Shown: positions 48,872 through 58,596, counted from the first letter of the stretch. The stretch: 64,000 bases of DNA from Psychrobacter fozii (GCF_003217155.1 NZ_QJSU01000002.1:1-64000); one strand, 5' to 3'. The notes: generated by a model not told the origin, from the sequence alone. Program-made: numbers and translations.

Positions 48872-50350
48872 ATGAATGATATTACGATGAATGATTTGAT
48901 GGGATTATTGCCTTATGCACCAATCATTACCGTAGTGATTACGGTACTGGTGGTCATGATTGCCATCGCAGTTAAACGCTCACATATGGTGACGGGTACA
49001 GTTACCGTCGTTGGTTTAAACATTGGTTTATTTACTTTGCTTGGTCAAATGACTGGCATCGTGAATAGTGGAACCATGATACCAAGTGCTGAACAGTTAT
49101 TTGTGATTGATAACTTTGCTCAGTTTAATATGGTAATCATTTTTATCTGTGCATTGGCTTGTTGTACGTTGTCTTATGCGTACTTAGCAAACCTTAAGGA
49201 TAATAAAGAAGAGCTATATTTGCTTATGTTGTTATCGACGATTGGTGCTTTGCTGATGGTCAGTGCTCAGCATTTAGCGTCATTCTTTATGAGCTTAGAG
49301 ATGCTGTCTATACCACTGTACGGTATGCTGTCATATACCTATATGCGCAAAAACTCGCTAGAGTCTGGTCTAAAGTACCTAGTGCTATCTGCAACGGCCT
49401 CGGCCACTTTATTGATGGGTATGGCGTTTATTTATGCAGAAGTAGGGTCGCTAGCCTTTAAGCCTATTAGTGTGGAATTGAGCAATCTTTTTGAATCGCC
49501 ACTGTTGATATTGGGCGCGGCGATGATGATGTTTGGTATCGCCTTTAAACTCTCAGCTGCGCCTTTCCATATGTGGACGCCAGATGTGTACGAGGGTGCA
49601 CCAGCGCCTATCGCGACCTTCTTAGCATCCGTATCAAAAGTGGCGATGATGGCGCTTGCGGTTCGTTTCTTAATTGATACCGCTTTGCTAGCACTGCCAT
49701 CTGTACAAATGCTATTGATGGTAATGGCGACCTTATCGATCTTAGTCGGTAACTTATTAGCCGTACGTCAGACCAGTCTGAAACGCCTACTGGGTTATTC
49801 TTCTATTTCCCATATGGGTTATGTGATGATCGTGATTGTCAGTATTGGTACGGCAGCGGATAGCATCTCTAGTATGTATATGGCCGTTTATGCGTTGACC
49901 TCTATCGGTGCCTTTGGCGTAGTGACTCTCATGTCGAGTCCTTATCGACTATCTGGTGAAGCTGATGAGTTAACTCATTATCAAGGGCTGTTCTGGCGTC
50001 GTCCAGTGCTGACTGCTGTCATGACTATCATGATGTTGTCATTGGCGGGTATTCCGTTGACGGCAGGCTTTATCACTAAGCTATTTGCGATATTGGCTGC
50101 GGTACAAGGAACCAACTGGTTCTTAGCAGCGATGATTATTTTAGGCAGCTCGATTGGTCTATTCTATTATTTGCGCGTGATGCTTACGCTGTTCAAACGT
50201 CCTAAACAGTTTATTGAGTTTGACGTCTCTGGACAGTGGGCGATGCGTACTGGCGGTATCATGATTATTGCGGTGACAGCGATGATTATCTTCTTCGGTA
50301 TCTTGCCGAGCAATATGATTGAATGGTCAAGTTTGGCACGTATCTGGTAG
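48872..50350 (+). CDS. nuoN: NADH-quinone oxidoreductase subunit N
   Basis: This is the third antiporter-like subunit, 492 aa with about 14 helices. Key segments are FFMSLEMLSIPLYGMLSY, FKLSAAPFHMWTPDVYEGAP and VRQTSLKRLLGYSSISHMGY. It closes the operon; a strong terminator follows after about 65 bp. With nuoA to nuoM all complex I subunits are present in the usual order. Confidence 0.97.
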   Translation: MNDITMNDLMGLLPYAPIITVVITVLVVMIAIAVKRSHMVTGTVTVVGLNIGLFTLLGQMTGIVNSGTMIPSAEQLFVIDNFAQFNMVIIFICALACCTLSYAYLANLKDNKEELYLLMLLSTIGALLMVSAQHLASFFMSLEMLSIPLYGMLSYTYMRKNSLESGLKYLVLSATASATLLMGMAFIYAEVGSLAFKPISVELSNLFESPLLILGAAMMMFGIAFKLSAAPFHMWTPDVYEGAPAPIATFLASVSKVAMMALAVRFLIDTALLALPSVQMLLMVMATLSILVGNLLAVRQTSLKRLLGYSSISHMGYVMIVIVSIGTAADSISSMYMAVYALTSIGAFGVVTLMSSPYRLSGEADELTHYQGLFWRRPVLTAVMTIMMLSLAGIPLTAGFITKLFAILAAVQGTNWFLAAMIILGSSIGLFYYLRVMLTLFKRPKQFIEFDVSGQWAMRTGGIMIIAVTAMIIFFGILPSNMIEWSSLARIW

Positions 50351-50413
50351 TCTTGAGAGAAAGGTGAGATAAGTCGCTGCATGTGGCTTATCTGCTGTTA
50401 CGGTTAGAAAACC

Positions 50414-50458
50414 AAGATGCGCCAGCTTTGTGATAAGCTTGGCGCATCTTTTATTTTG
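50414..50458 (+). terminator. rho-independent terminator of the nuo operon
   Basis: AAGATGCGCCAGCTT pairs with AAGCTTGGCGCATCTT (one bulged base) and is followed by TTATTTTGT. It lies about 65 bp after nuoN. Confidence 0.9.
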
Positions 50459-50514
50459 TATCGTTTAAAATTTTATAAAAATAATTAACAATAAAAAGCG
50501 AGTGGCCAGTTCTT

Positions 50515-51336
50515 ATGAGTGACAATATTCAAACGGTAACCGTGCTTAGCAAAACCACGTGGACGCCAAACCTATTTAGTTTTACGGTCAGCCGTCCTGA
50601 CAGCTTTAAGTTTACTGCTGGCCAGTTCGTGCGCTTGGGCGTCAATCCCAGTCGATTGAAGTACTATACAGAGCAGGGTGGCATGTCTGATGCTGATATA
50701 TCTGATGAGGATATCTTTCGCGCTTATTCGATTATCTCTTCACCATTCGACGAAGTATTAGAGTTTTTCTCTATCGTCATCCCTGAAGGGGGATTTACCT
50801 CACAGTTGCAACATCTACAAGTAGGGGATGAGTTACTTCTTAATACCTTGCCATTTGGATTTTTGACATTGGCGCGTTACCAAAAACCATTGCCAAAAGA
50901 TCTATGGTTGCTCGCAACAGGTACGGGTCTGGCACCATTTTTATCCATGCTACAAGATTTGAAGACATGGGAAGATTATGAGCACATTGTATTGGCTTAT
51001 AGCGCGCGCTCGATAGAAGAGCTCGCTTATGTTGAAAAGATTGAAAGCTTACAAGAAGATTTTGGTTCGTTGGTTGAGAATCCAGCAAAGTTAATATTTA
51101 TTCCTATCGTGACTCGTGAGCCTGTTGAAGGCGCATTAACAGAACGTCTGCCAAAGCTGTTACTGGATGGTACGTTACAAGGGCGTGCAGGCATCGATTT
51201 AGATATCGATACTACCCATGTCATGCTGTGTGGCAACCCAGATATGGTGGATGACACCAAAGAAGCATTAAAGTCGCTAGGACTGGTGATGAATCGACGA
51301 GGCGAGGGTAATATTGCCGTAGAGAACTATTGGTAG
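50515..51336 (+). CDS. fpr: ferredoxin-NADP+ reductase
   Basis: The 273-aa flavoprotein has an FAD domain (FTAGQFVRLG, RAYSIISSP, the R-x-Y-S motif) and an NADP domain (LLATGTGLAPFLSML, VMLCGNPDMV). The C-terminal aromatic ends in VENYW, as in bacterial Fpr. It moves electrons between NADPH and ferredoxin or flavodoxin, often for stress response and Fe-S repair. A ~35-residue insert (YYTEQGGMSDADISDED) between the two FAD motifs is larger than in E. coli. It is transcribed alone. Confidence 0.9.
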   Translation: MSDNIQTVTVLSKTTWTPNLFSFTVSRPDSFKFTAGQFVRLGVNPSRLKYYTEQGGMSDADISDEDIFRAYSIISSPFDEVLEFFSIVIPEGGFTSQLQHLQVGDELLLNTLPFGFLTLARYQKPLPKDLWLLATGTGLAPFLSMLQDLKTWEDYEHIVLAYSARSIEELAYVEKIESLQEDFGSLVENPAKLIFIPIVTREPVEGALTERLPKLLLDGTLQGRAGIDLDIDTTHVMLCGNPDMVDDTKEALKSLGLVMNRRGEGNIAVENYW

Positions 51337-51381
51337 CCATATAACTGATTTGAGTATTCTATAGATCTGCTTTGACAAAAT

Positions 51382-51430
51382 AAAAACGCTGAGCTTCAAA
51401 GACTATTGTTTTTGAAGGTCAGCGTTTTTT
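51382..51430. terminator. bidirectional terminator between fpr and the gene at 51445
   Basis: AAAAACGCTGAGCTTCAAA pairs with TTTGAAGGTCAGCGTTTTT across a short spacer, giving T-runs on both strands. It separates the convergent fpr and 51445-52242 genes. Confidence 0.85.
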
Positions 51431-51444
51431 ATACGGTGAAATAG

Positions 51445-52242
51445 TTAAACTTGGCTTGGTTCAGTCGCATCATCTACGGGATTGACAGGACCTTGCATCA
51501 ACTCAGGTTCATCATCGTCACTAATGATATCTTCGTTGCTACTTGCGGCTAGTAAGTCACGATAATTAATCTGAGTCTTTAAAATCATTTGCTCTTCTTC
51601 AAGTTCGCCATAATTCACTTGTACCTTATGCAAGGTACTCATGATTTTTTTATTCTTTTTTAGCCAGCGATTAATATCAATGTAGATGACTTCATCTTTT
51701 GCACGAGCAATATTGATATAAGAGAGCAAAAATCCTAACGGGTCTTTTTTAAGAATACTGTGATAGAACCAGACAAACAGTTTGACACCTTGGCGTTTAA
51801 GAAAAGACTCGCAGCGTAAGTTGAGGACGTCAGTATATGTCTGCTGACCAAATACAAAACGTTGGACATTGCGATCGAGCTGAACATGAATCAATCCAAA
51901 GTTACTCGCGATTTCCACATAAATGCCTGCCACGTTAATCGTACAGTACAAACGAAACCAGTCGTCATGCATCTCAACACGCAACTCTAAGATGGCCTTT
52001 ACATTATCAGTGACGAACTTCTGTAGCGAGTCATTGACGTACTCTTGTGTCACTGGCAGCGCAAGTTCATCTTCAAATTTATCCGTTGTTCTATCATATA
52101 TCTGTCTGATAGATTGGGTAAGGCGCTCCCAGCCACCGCTAAACGACTCATCGAATCGATAGCCTAAATTGTCAAAGAATTCGTCAAAATTGTCTGAAGT
52201 ATCCATGTTGTCAAAATCACTCAAACTTCTTATCCTTATCAT
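51445..52242 (-). CDS. conserved-looking cytoplasmic protein, 265 aa, unknown function
   Basis: I do not recognise the family. The product is acidic at both ends (DFDNMDTSDNFDEFFD near the start; ISDDDEPE near the end). In the middle it has a beta-rich part (FRLYCTINVAGIYVEIASN) and basic helices (LKKNKKIMSTLHKV). No signal peptide or membrane helix is seen. The ATG at 52242 has no clear ribosome binding site, and an in-frame ATG at 52206 is an alternative. The gene uses codons like its core neighbours, so it is probably resident. Confidence 0.65.
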   Translation of the reverse strand: MIRIRSLSDFDNMDTSDNFDEFFDNLGYRFDESFSGGWERLTQSIRQIYDRTTDKFEDELALPVTQEYVNDSLQKFVTDNVKAILELRVEMHDDWFRLYCTINVAGIYVEIASNFGLIHVQLDRNVQRFVFGQQTYTDVLNLRCESFLKRQGVKLFVWFYHSILKKDPLGFLLSYINIARAKDEVIYIDINRWLKKNKKIMSTLHKVQVNYGELEEEQMILKTQINYRDLLAASSNEDIISDDDEPELMQGPVNPVDDATEPSQV

Positions 52243-52775
52243 TATAGGGGTGCATCATCGTATAGCGCGCGCTCAGCATCGCTAATCAAAAATGGTCGAT
52301 GAACGTTTATTTGATAATACGATGCTTATTAAACAGTATATATTAAATATGATGGCTTCAAAATGCACACATGTACTTTGTAGTCATTCATTTGGTCAAT
52401 ATTGAATATCAGAAGACAGCACTGACAGCGATTATGTTTTAGAAAATATGAATCGCGGATAATAAAAAAGCCTATTTGGTTTATCTATGTTCACTATATA
52501 GATGCTGATATCTAGGGTGCTTGCAGCCCAATCGTCAATGTTCTTTCATCTGGCGTATGGGTTTTGTATTAAGTTTGACGGTATTTTTTTAAGCGTTTGC
52601 CTAAAGAATTGTAAAGTTTGCGTGAGTGGGTTAGATTGCTAACGCACAGGTTCTCGTGGCGACACAATTCTATGTCATGGTATGATAGCGCCAGAATAAA
52701 TCATACATACCATTATGATGCTTATTATTTGCTGTTTTGTATTTATAAGCTCGTACCCATAAGCTGAGATCGACT
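52243..52775. other. intergenic region between divergent genes
   Basis: These 533 bp separate the gene at 51445 (minus) and the TonB-like gene (plus). They should hold both promoters. I see no ORF with a ribosome binding site, no RNA family and no repeat of the mini-element families. Confidence 0.4.
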
Positions 52776-53663
52776 GTGGCCTATATTAAAGATTCACAAA
52801 GCTATCACTTTTCCGCACAAGTACCTAAGCGAGATATTAGCTTACCTGTTGCTATCGTTATCGCAGTTGGTGTACATGTGCTTATTATTTTTGGTGTTAG
52901 CTTTTCTATGGGGAAAGACCCTGCTGCGATGATGCAAGATGTCGCAAAAGCGCTGACTGACAATATGAAGCCAAATGAGGATGCTCACTTTATTGCTGAT
53001 GCCTCCCAAGAAGGTGGTGGTACGGTACAAGAGCAACTGAGACAAGAGACGGATCAGATTAGCCCATTGTCTGCTGAGCAAATGAGTGAGACACAAGATG
53101 TGATTAGCTTGCAACGGCAAGTTCGACAGCAGCAGTATCAAGAGAGCTATCTACGCACGACATTAAGTTGGCGCCAGGCCAATGTAGAGTCGGATAATGA
53201 TAGCAAAGAAGCACAAGACGATATGATTGCACAAGAAGAGCGTCTGCGAAAACAAGTCGCTACCTTGGAAGCTCAGTTGTCTCAGCGCCAGCAAGTGTAT
53301 GCCACCAAATCGAAAGTGGTGACTGTCGATAGTAATTCAACGACACGCGGTGCAGCAGCGGACTATATCAATACGTTTCGTGAGCATGTCGAGCGCATCG
53401 GCAATCTACATTATCCCGTACAAGCGCGCGCGCAAGGCATCACTGGTGAAGTACGTCTAATGGTAATCATCAGTAGCGATGGTAATATTAAAGCCATTCG
53501 CTTACTTGAGAGCTCAAACTCAACGATATTAGACGAAGCAGCCAAACAGTCGGTTAGACAAGCCGCGCCTTTTGGTGCATTCACCAAAGATATGAGTGAT
53601 ATTGTCGAGTTACGTTTGATTCGTACTTATCAATACAGCGATAAAGTGAATGTGACTTATTAA
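52776..53663 (+). CDS. TonB-like energy transducer
   Basis: The 295-aa protein starts at a GTG with GAG about eight bases upstream. A single membrane helix (about 24-44) with the histidine typical of TonB anchors (GVHVLIIFG) is followed by a Gln/Glu-rich coiled coil (about 85-175). The C-terminal TonB domain (about 205-290) contains YPVQARAQGITGEVRLMVII. It would couple inner-membrane proton force to outer-membrane receptors. It lacks the usual proline-rich spacer; the coiled coil may replace it. exbB and exbD are not next to it, so the partner is unknown. Confidence 0.82.
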   Translation: MAYIKDSQSYHFSAQVPKRDISLPVAIVIAVGVHVLIIFGVSFSMGKDPAAMMQDVAKALTDNMKPNEDAHFIADASQEGGGTVQEQLRQETDQISPLSAEQMSETQDVISLQRQVRQQQYQESYLRTTLSWRQANVESDNDSKEAQDDMIAQEERLRKQVATLEAQLSQRQQVYATKSKVVTVDSNSTTRGAAADYINTFREHVERIGNLHYPVQARAQGITGEVRLMVIISSDGNIKAIRLLESSNSTILDEAAKQSVRQAAPFGAFTKDMSDIVELRLIRTYQYSDKVNVTY

Positions 53664-53700
53664 GATACTTCTTAAGATGGTTCGAATGTAATCGATGATG

Positions 53701-53746
53701 AAAACTAGCATAAAGCATAGTCATTCGTGCGTTATTCTAGTTTTGA
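53701..53746 (+). terminator. possible terminator after the TonB-like gene
   Basis: AAAACTAG (53701-53708) pairs with CTAGTTTT (53737-53744) with further partial pairing inside. The stem is AT-rich and the loop long, so this is weak. Confidence 0.35.
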
Positions 53747-53797
53747 TATGACAGACACTCAAATTCATAAAACACAGCTATAAAATAAAGAGTCAGT

Positions 53798-54682
53798 ATG
53801 GAATTTTTAGGTTTTACCATAGATATTGCGGCCTTAACCAGTAATGCAGTAAGTTTGGTTATAAAAGTAGCACTAGCGATATTGATATTCGTCGTAGGAC
53901 GTTGGCTTGCCAAAAAAGCCGTCGCTATCGCACAAAAAATTATGCTGCGTAGTCACTTAGATGACACGGTTGCTAGCTTTTTGGGTCGTTTAATCTACGG
54001 CGTGCTATTAGTAGTAGTTGCACTAGCAGCACTTAGCAAAGTTGGTGTGCAGACGACTTCAGTTGTCGCCATATTAGGTGGTGCGGCCGTTGCGATCGGT
54101 CTGTCACTAAAAGATCAGCTGTCTAACTTTGCCGCTGGTATTATGATTGTGACGTTTCGCCCGTTTGTACGCGGTGATTACGTGCAAATACTGGGTCACA
54201 CAGGCACGGTGACAGAGATCAGTTTGATTAATACGCATCTGACCACGACCACCAATCACGATATTATCATCCCTAACGGTGACATCACCACAACCGCGAC
54301 TATCAACTATTCGTCGTTACCGAATCGCCGCGTGGATATCACTATCGGTATTGGCTATGATGCCGATATTAAGACAGCAAAAGACATCATGATAAAGCTG
54401 GCCACCGATAATCCGCTGGCATTTACTGATCCTGCACCTATCGTCCGTGTGACCAATTTAGGGGACAATTCAGTTGATTTGACCTTAAACGTTTGGACTA
54501 CCAATGCGGACTGGTGGAGCATGCAATGTGATTTGCTTGAGCAGTTTAAATACGCGCTTGATGACAATAAAATCGACATTCCATTCCCACAGCGCAGTGT
54601 ACATGTCAAAGGTTTAGAGATGTTGATGGGCAACAAAAACGAATCGCCATTGCCATCTTTAGACAAAGATCAAAACCTTTAA
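53798..54682 (+). CDS. mscS: small-conductance mechanosensitive channel MscS family
   Basis: The 294-aa protein has three N-terminal helices; the third is the pore helix (VAILGGAAVAIGLSLKDQLSNFAAGIMI) rich in Gly/Ala pairs. A beta domain (PFVRGDYVQILGHTGTVTEI) and a C-terminal cage (VWTTNADWWSMQCDLLEQ) follow. It releases solutes under hypo-osmotic shock. Length matches E. coli MscS (286 aa). It is convergent with ybeY, whose stop is 10 bp away, with no strong terminator between. Confidence 0.92.
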   Translation: MEFLGFTIDIAALTSNAVSLVIKVALAILIFVVGRWLAKKAVAIAQKIMLRSHLDDTVASFLGRLIYGVLLVVVALAALSKVGVQTTSVVAILGGAAVAIGLSLKDQLSNFAAGIMIVTFRPFVRGDYVQILGHTGTVTEISLINTHLTTTTNHDIIIPNGDITTTATINYSSLPNRRVDITIGIGYDADIKTAKDIMIKLATDNPLAFTDPAPIVRVTNLGDNSVDLTLNVWTTNADWWSMQCDLLEQFKYALDDNKIDIPFPQRSVHVKGLEMLMGNKNESPLPSLDKDQNL

Positions 54683-54692
54683 ATCGTATTCA

Positions 54693-55307
54693 TTATAAAT
54701 AGGGGTTTGGTAGGTTTAGGCCTGCCAAAACCTCAATTTCAAACTGCTCCATCTCATCTTGTTCAGCTTGTCCGAGCTCATGATCAAATCCTAGTAAGTG
54801 CAGCACACCATGTATTAACAAGTGGCTAATGTGCTGTGCGACTGTCTTTTCTTGTTCTGCTGCTTCATGCACGATCACATCATGACAAATAATCAGCTCA
54901 CCAAGCGCTAGCGTTGGCATCAGCTCGATGATAGCGGCTGGCAATTCACTAGGATAAGACAGAATGTTGGTCGCATAATCCTTGCCTCGTGCCTCCAAAT
55001 TCAACTCACGACCTTCAGTCTCATCAGTGATATATATATCGAGTGATTTGGCTTTTTCTTGCCATAATTCAACATCAATATCTGCAAAATAAGGCAGTAC
55101 TAAATCACTATTAATTTGCTTATCTATGTAATCTAAAGTTGCCATCATCACAGGTAGTAGTGTGTCACGATGATAAAAAGTATCGAGTAGTGTGTCATCA
55201 ATACTACTCGTTGCACTGATGTCTAATATCTCAAAGCTTTCATCATTATTAGTGATATCAGTTGCCTTATTTTGGTTAAGATTATCATCGTCATTATACT
55301 GGCTCAT
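54693..55307 (-). CDS. ybeY: rRNA maturation endoribonuclease YbeY
   Basis: The 204-aa UPF0054 metalloprotein shows the zinc site HGVLHLLGFDHE (H-x3-H-x5-H type). Preceding it are LGELIICHDVI and the ATNILSYPSE strand of the family. YbeY trims 16S rRNA 3' ends and takes part in ribosome quality control. It carries an unusually acidic, Asn/Asp-rich N-terminal leader of about 40 residues. It lies downstream of phoH, the usual neighbour, but a terminator stands between them. Confidence 0.94.
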   Translation of the reverse strand: MSQYNDDDNLNQNKATDITNNDESFEILDISATSSIDDTLLDTFYHRDTLLPVMMATLDYIDKQINSDLVLPYFADIDVELWQEKAKSLDIYITDETEGRELNLEARGKDYATNILSYPSELPAAIIELMPTLALGELIICHDVIVHEAAEQEKTVAQHISHLLIHGVLHLLGFDHELGQAEQDEMEQFEIEVLAGLNLPNPYL

Positions 55308-55414
55308 GTTGTTCTCTCCTTACTGTATTGTCATGTCGTTTGTTTAATTTGCTAAAACTGCCCAAGGCTAACTTACCAACCCTAATCTACTACGCTAATT
55401 ATCAGTCTAGCAGC

Positions 55415-55447
55415 AAAAAACCGGACTACTAATCAGTAATCCGGTTT
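55415..55447 (-). terminator. rho-independent terminator downstream of phoH
   Basis: AAAACCGGACTACT pairs with AGTAATCCGGTTTT (near-perfect). Read on the minus strand it is followed by TTTTTTGCTG. It separates phoH from ybeY, so ybeY probably relies on read-through or its own promoter. Confidence 0.85.
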
Positions 55448-55497
55448 TGCATTTCTATATTTGCGGTTCTAGGGTGGCAAATATCAAACCTGCCATT

Positions 55498-56601
55498 TTA
55501 TAGTTTTGCCGCAGCATTAGCGATAGCTTGTCTACGCTCTTGCTCTTTGATACGCTCAAACTTACGCTTTTCTTCTAATATGATTTGCTCTTCATCAAAC
55601 ACATCATAGGCTTCGACAATTTTTTGTACCAATTGATGGCGTACCACATCTTTTGAGTCAAACTTAGTGATATGAATCTCTTCGATACCGCTTAAGATTT
55701 CCATCGCTTGCGCCAAGCCAGACTTATGACCCCGTGGCAAATCAACTTGGGTCACGTCACCAGTGATCACGGCTCGTGAGCCAAAACCCAGACGGGTCAA
55801 AAACATTTTCATCTGCTCAGGTGTAGTATTTTGCGCTTCATCCAAGATGACAAACGAGTTGTTTAATGTACGACCACGCATATAGGCGAGAGGTGCAATT
55901 TCGATAACTTGTTTTTCAATCAGTTTGCCCACCTTTTCAACACCGATCATCTCATATAGCGCATCGTATAATGGACGCAAGTAAGGGTCGATTTTTTGCG
56001 TTAAATCACCCGGCAAAAACCCCAGTTTCTCACCAGCTTCTACCGCTGGACGCACGAGTAAAATCCGCTCAATCTCATTACGCTCAAGCATATCTACGGC
56101 GCAAGCAACGGCTAGATACGTTTTACCAGTACCAGCAGGGCCAATACCGAATGAGACGTCAGAGTTCAGCACACTTTGGACATAGGTTTGCTGGTTGCCA
56201 CCGCGAGGAATGATACGACCCTTACGGGTGCGCAAGCTAACTGGCGTAAACTCACTAGCGATATCGAAATCTTCTTCTTCGGCAGCATCTTCTGCCTGTT
56301 GTGCATCCGCTGCCATGTCTTCGTCACGAGAGATACTAGATTGGATGATGAGATGCAGCTCTTCGGCACTGATGTCTTTTTTATTTTGGGCTTCATCCAC
56401 CATTTTATAAATAATACGTTCACCACGCTCAACACCGGTCACATCACCGCTCAGGCAAAAATCGCCTTGACGCTGCATGATTTTGATATCGAGGCGTTTT
56501 TGGATATATTTCATGTGATTATTGTATTCACCTAGCACGATTTTAAGCTGTGCTGGCGTCAATGATTCAAACTTTATACGGCGGCTCATGGAATCAGTCA
56601 A
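55498..56601 (-). CDS. ybeZ: PhoH-like ATPase (YbeZ)
   Basis: The 367-aa protein has an N-terminal KH-like part (about 10-75) and a P-loop ATPase core: Walker A GIGPAGTGKTYLA (about 153-164), Walker B NSFVILDEAQN, and ITGDVTQVDLPRG. PhoH/YbeZ is an RNA-linked ATPase that works with YbeY. An acidic Ala/Glu/Asp stretch (about 92-115) separates the two domains. The start at 56601 is taken, with M5 as an alternative. Confidence 0.94.
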   Translation of the reverse strand: MTDSMSRRIKFESLTPAQLKIVLGEYNNHMKYIQKRLDIKIMQRQGDFCLSGDVTGVERGERIIYKMVDEAQNKKDISAEELHLIIQSSISRDEDMAADAQQAEDAAEEEDFDIASEFTPVSLRTRKGRIIPRGGNQQTYVQSVLNSDVSFGIGPAGTGKTYLAVACAVDMLERNEIERILLVRPAVEAGEKLGFLPGDLTQKIDPYLRPLYDALYEMIGVEKVGKLIEKQVIEIAPLAYMRGRTLNNSFVILDEAQNTTPEQMKMFLTRLGFGSRAVITGDVTQVDLPRGHKSGLAQAMEILSGIEEIHITKFDSKDVVRHQLVQKIVEAYDVFDEEQIILEEKRKFERIKEQERRQAIANAAAKL

Positions 56602-56712
56602 GCGATTATCCTTTTATTGTGTGCCCAAAGTGATGTTGTTTTATTAAGCTTTGGACTTAAGAGATAAAGTAGTCGGTCGTTATTGTCTTGGCTTTAAATT
56701 GTAGAGATAGAA

Positions 56713-56802
56713 ATGACGGTAGCAATGCTGTTGGTTTTGTTGTTTGTTTTAGGAGTGGTGATAAGTAACGGTCTTGCCTTTATTATGGTAGATAGTTTTT
56801 AA
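56713..56802 (+). CDS. candidate 29-aa single-helix membrane protein
   Basis: A short frame in the 540-bp gap upstream of ubiH encodes MTVAMLLVLLFVLGVVISNG followed by nine residues, ending in VDSF. Nearly all of it is one hydrophobic helix. GAGATAG lies just upstream of the ATG. I recognise no family. It could be a real small membrane protein or chance in T-rich DNA. The rest of the gap (56602-57145) shows nothing else, apart from the promoters it must hold. Confidence 0.35.
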   Translation: MTVAMLLVLLFVLGVVISNGLAFIMVDSF

Positions 56803-57145
56803 ATTTCAAGCCATACATCATATACGTGACGCTGTTTTTGTATGGTGATTGCAACGGTCATGCTTTATTTAATGCTTTTGGCTTTTACGTGTCAATCTGA
56901 TATTAAATTAGTCTTCAGTAGTACAAGATATCACGAATTTTTAGTACACGCTTTGTCTACCGTTAAGAGCGCGGAGTGATAGGTAATTTGTGGTAATCTA
57001 ACAGTGATATCATAGCGCCTATAATTAAATTTAAAACACGAATAAAATGAGCAGGATTATAAAGTATAAGTGGTTGCTAGCGGCAATTAATAGCCCATTC
57101 ATCAATTATAGAAAGCACTTCCCATACAATAAAGTAGGAATAATA

Positions 57146-58495
57146 ATGATACAAAATACTGATGTAAACTTATCGAATGCTAAAGACAAAGTTGAGAATG
57201 CAGTTGAAAAAAATGTAGTCAAAAACATAGCTGATAATAGTAAGGCTATCACGGCGCAGCAAGTACTTATCGCAGGTGGCGGGCATGTCGGTTTATCCTT
57301 TGCACTGCTGCTAGCAAATCATGGCATTGCGAGCACGTTATTAGAAAAAAACAGCTATCCAACTATTAGTCCAAAAGATGATGATAATCGCAGTCACTAT
57401 TTGGACAGTCGCAATACCGCATTATCACGCCGCACCGTACAGATTTACCAAGAGATTGGCCTGTGGGATGAGTTGCAAAGCCATGCCTGCCGTATCGATG
57501 CAGTACAGGTAAGCGAACAAGGCAGCTTTGGCCGTGCGCAGCTCAATAAAGCTGAAGAAAAAGTAGAGTCATTTGGTCAAGTAATAGAAAATGCATGGCT
57601 CGGACGCAAGCTTTTATTGGCCGCGCAACATGAGCCGTTGATTACCTTGATTGATAATGCCAATGTCAGCGCAGTGACACAAAAAGCGGATGGTGTCACG
57701 CTGAGCTTTAGCTATTACGGTGAAGAGGAACAAGCGCAGCAATTGCAGGGCAGTGTCTTGGTCGCTTGTGATGGACGTGATTCTACCGTGCGTCAGCTAT
57801 TGGATATCGGCACAACCACTTATGATTATCAACAAACAGCTATTGTGGGTGTGGTAGAAACTGACAAGGCGCATGAGCATGTCGCGATTGAGCGCTTTAG
57901 CCCAGCAGGTCCACTTGCCGTACTACCACTGACAGATCCAAATGGCGACGGCAATGATGAGTATCAGAATGGCTATAGACGCTCGGTCGTTTGGGTATGT
58001 CCAAAGGGCGAAGAGAAACGCTATCTAGAAGACGATGCGCATTTTTTACAGACGTTACAGCAAGCCTTTGGTCAACGAGCTGGAAAATTCATCGCTGCTG
58101 GTCGTCGCGGTGCTTATCCATTGACACGTGTGCTAGCAGACAAGCAAGTAGATGGTCGCTGCGTGGTCATGGGCAATGCTGCTCACACACTGCATCCCGT
58201 AGCAGGGCAAGGTTTTAACCTGTGTATGCGTGACGCGCATGTATTGGCGCAGATGATGAATGCGCAAGTACTGAAGGGCGCAGATATTGGTGATCCAACG
58301 CTACTCAAACGTTATGAAAAAGCACGTCTAAGCGATCAAAAACGAGTCATTCGTTTTTGCGATGCTGTGGTACATGGATTTACCCATCCTAATCCAGTCA
58401 TAAAGCTAGCAAGAAATGTGGCTCTAGTTGCCTTTGATAAACTGCCAAATATCAAGCCGTTGGTTGCGACCTACGCGATGGGTTTAAAGTCATAG
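57146..58495 (+). CDS. ubiH: FAD-dependent ubiquinone biosynthesis hydroxylase, UbiH-like
   Basis: The ~449-aa flavoprotein monooxygenase has the dinucleotide fold VLIAGGGHVGLSFALLLA, the DG motif VACDGRDSTVR and the second FAD motif GNAAHTLHPVAGQGFNL. The last matches the UbiH variant (GNAA rather than GDAA). UbiH adds a hydroxyl to the ring during ubiquinone synthesis. The ATG at 57146 has AGGAA six bases upstream; the frame opens 33 codons earlier with a poor leader. An Asn/Lys/Val-rich tail of about 35 residues precedes the FAD domain. It is followed by a second family member. Confidence 0.82.
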   Translation: MIQNTDVNLSNAKDKVENAVEKNVVKNIADNSKAITAQQVLIAGGGHVGLSFALLLANHGIASTLLEKNSYPTISPKDDDNRSHYLDSRNTALSRRTVQIYQEIGLWDELQSHACRIDAVQVSEQGSFGRAQLNKAEEKVESFGQVIENAWLGRKLLLAAQHEPLITLIDNANVSAVTQKADGVTLSFSYYGEEEQAQQLQGSVLVACDGRDSTVRQLLDIGTTTYDYQQTAIVGVVETDKAHEHVAIERFSPAGPLAVLPLTDPNGDGNDEYQNGYRRSVVWVCPKGEEKRYLEDDAHFLQTLQQAFGQRAGKFIAAGRRGAYPLTRVLADKQVDGRCVVMGNAAHTLHPVAGQGFNLCMRDAHVLAQMMNAQVLKGADIGDPTLLKRYEKARLSDQKRVIRFCDAVVHGFTHPNPVIKLARNVALVAFDKLPNIKPLVATYAMGLKS

Positions 58496-58596
58496 CGATA
58501 TAGCTAATCCTCTATAAAAAAGTGACAGTGTTAATATTGCTTGAAGTAAGATTGATAACAAGCATTCTAATATCGACTAGTATTGAGAGACACCTT

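Noticed and set aside
54700-54732. Hairpin GGTTTGGTAGG/CCTGCCAAAACC near the mscS-ybeY junction as a terminator
   Set aside because: It lies within the ybeY coding end and is not followed by a T-run on either strand.
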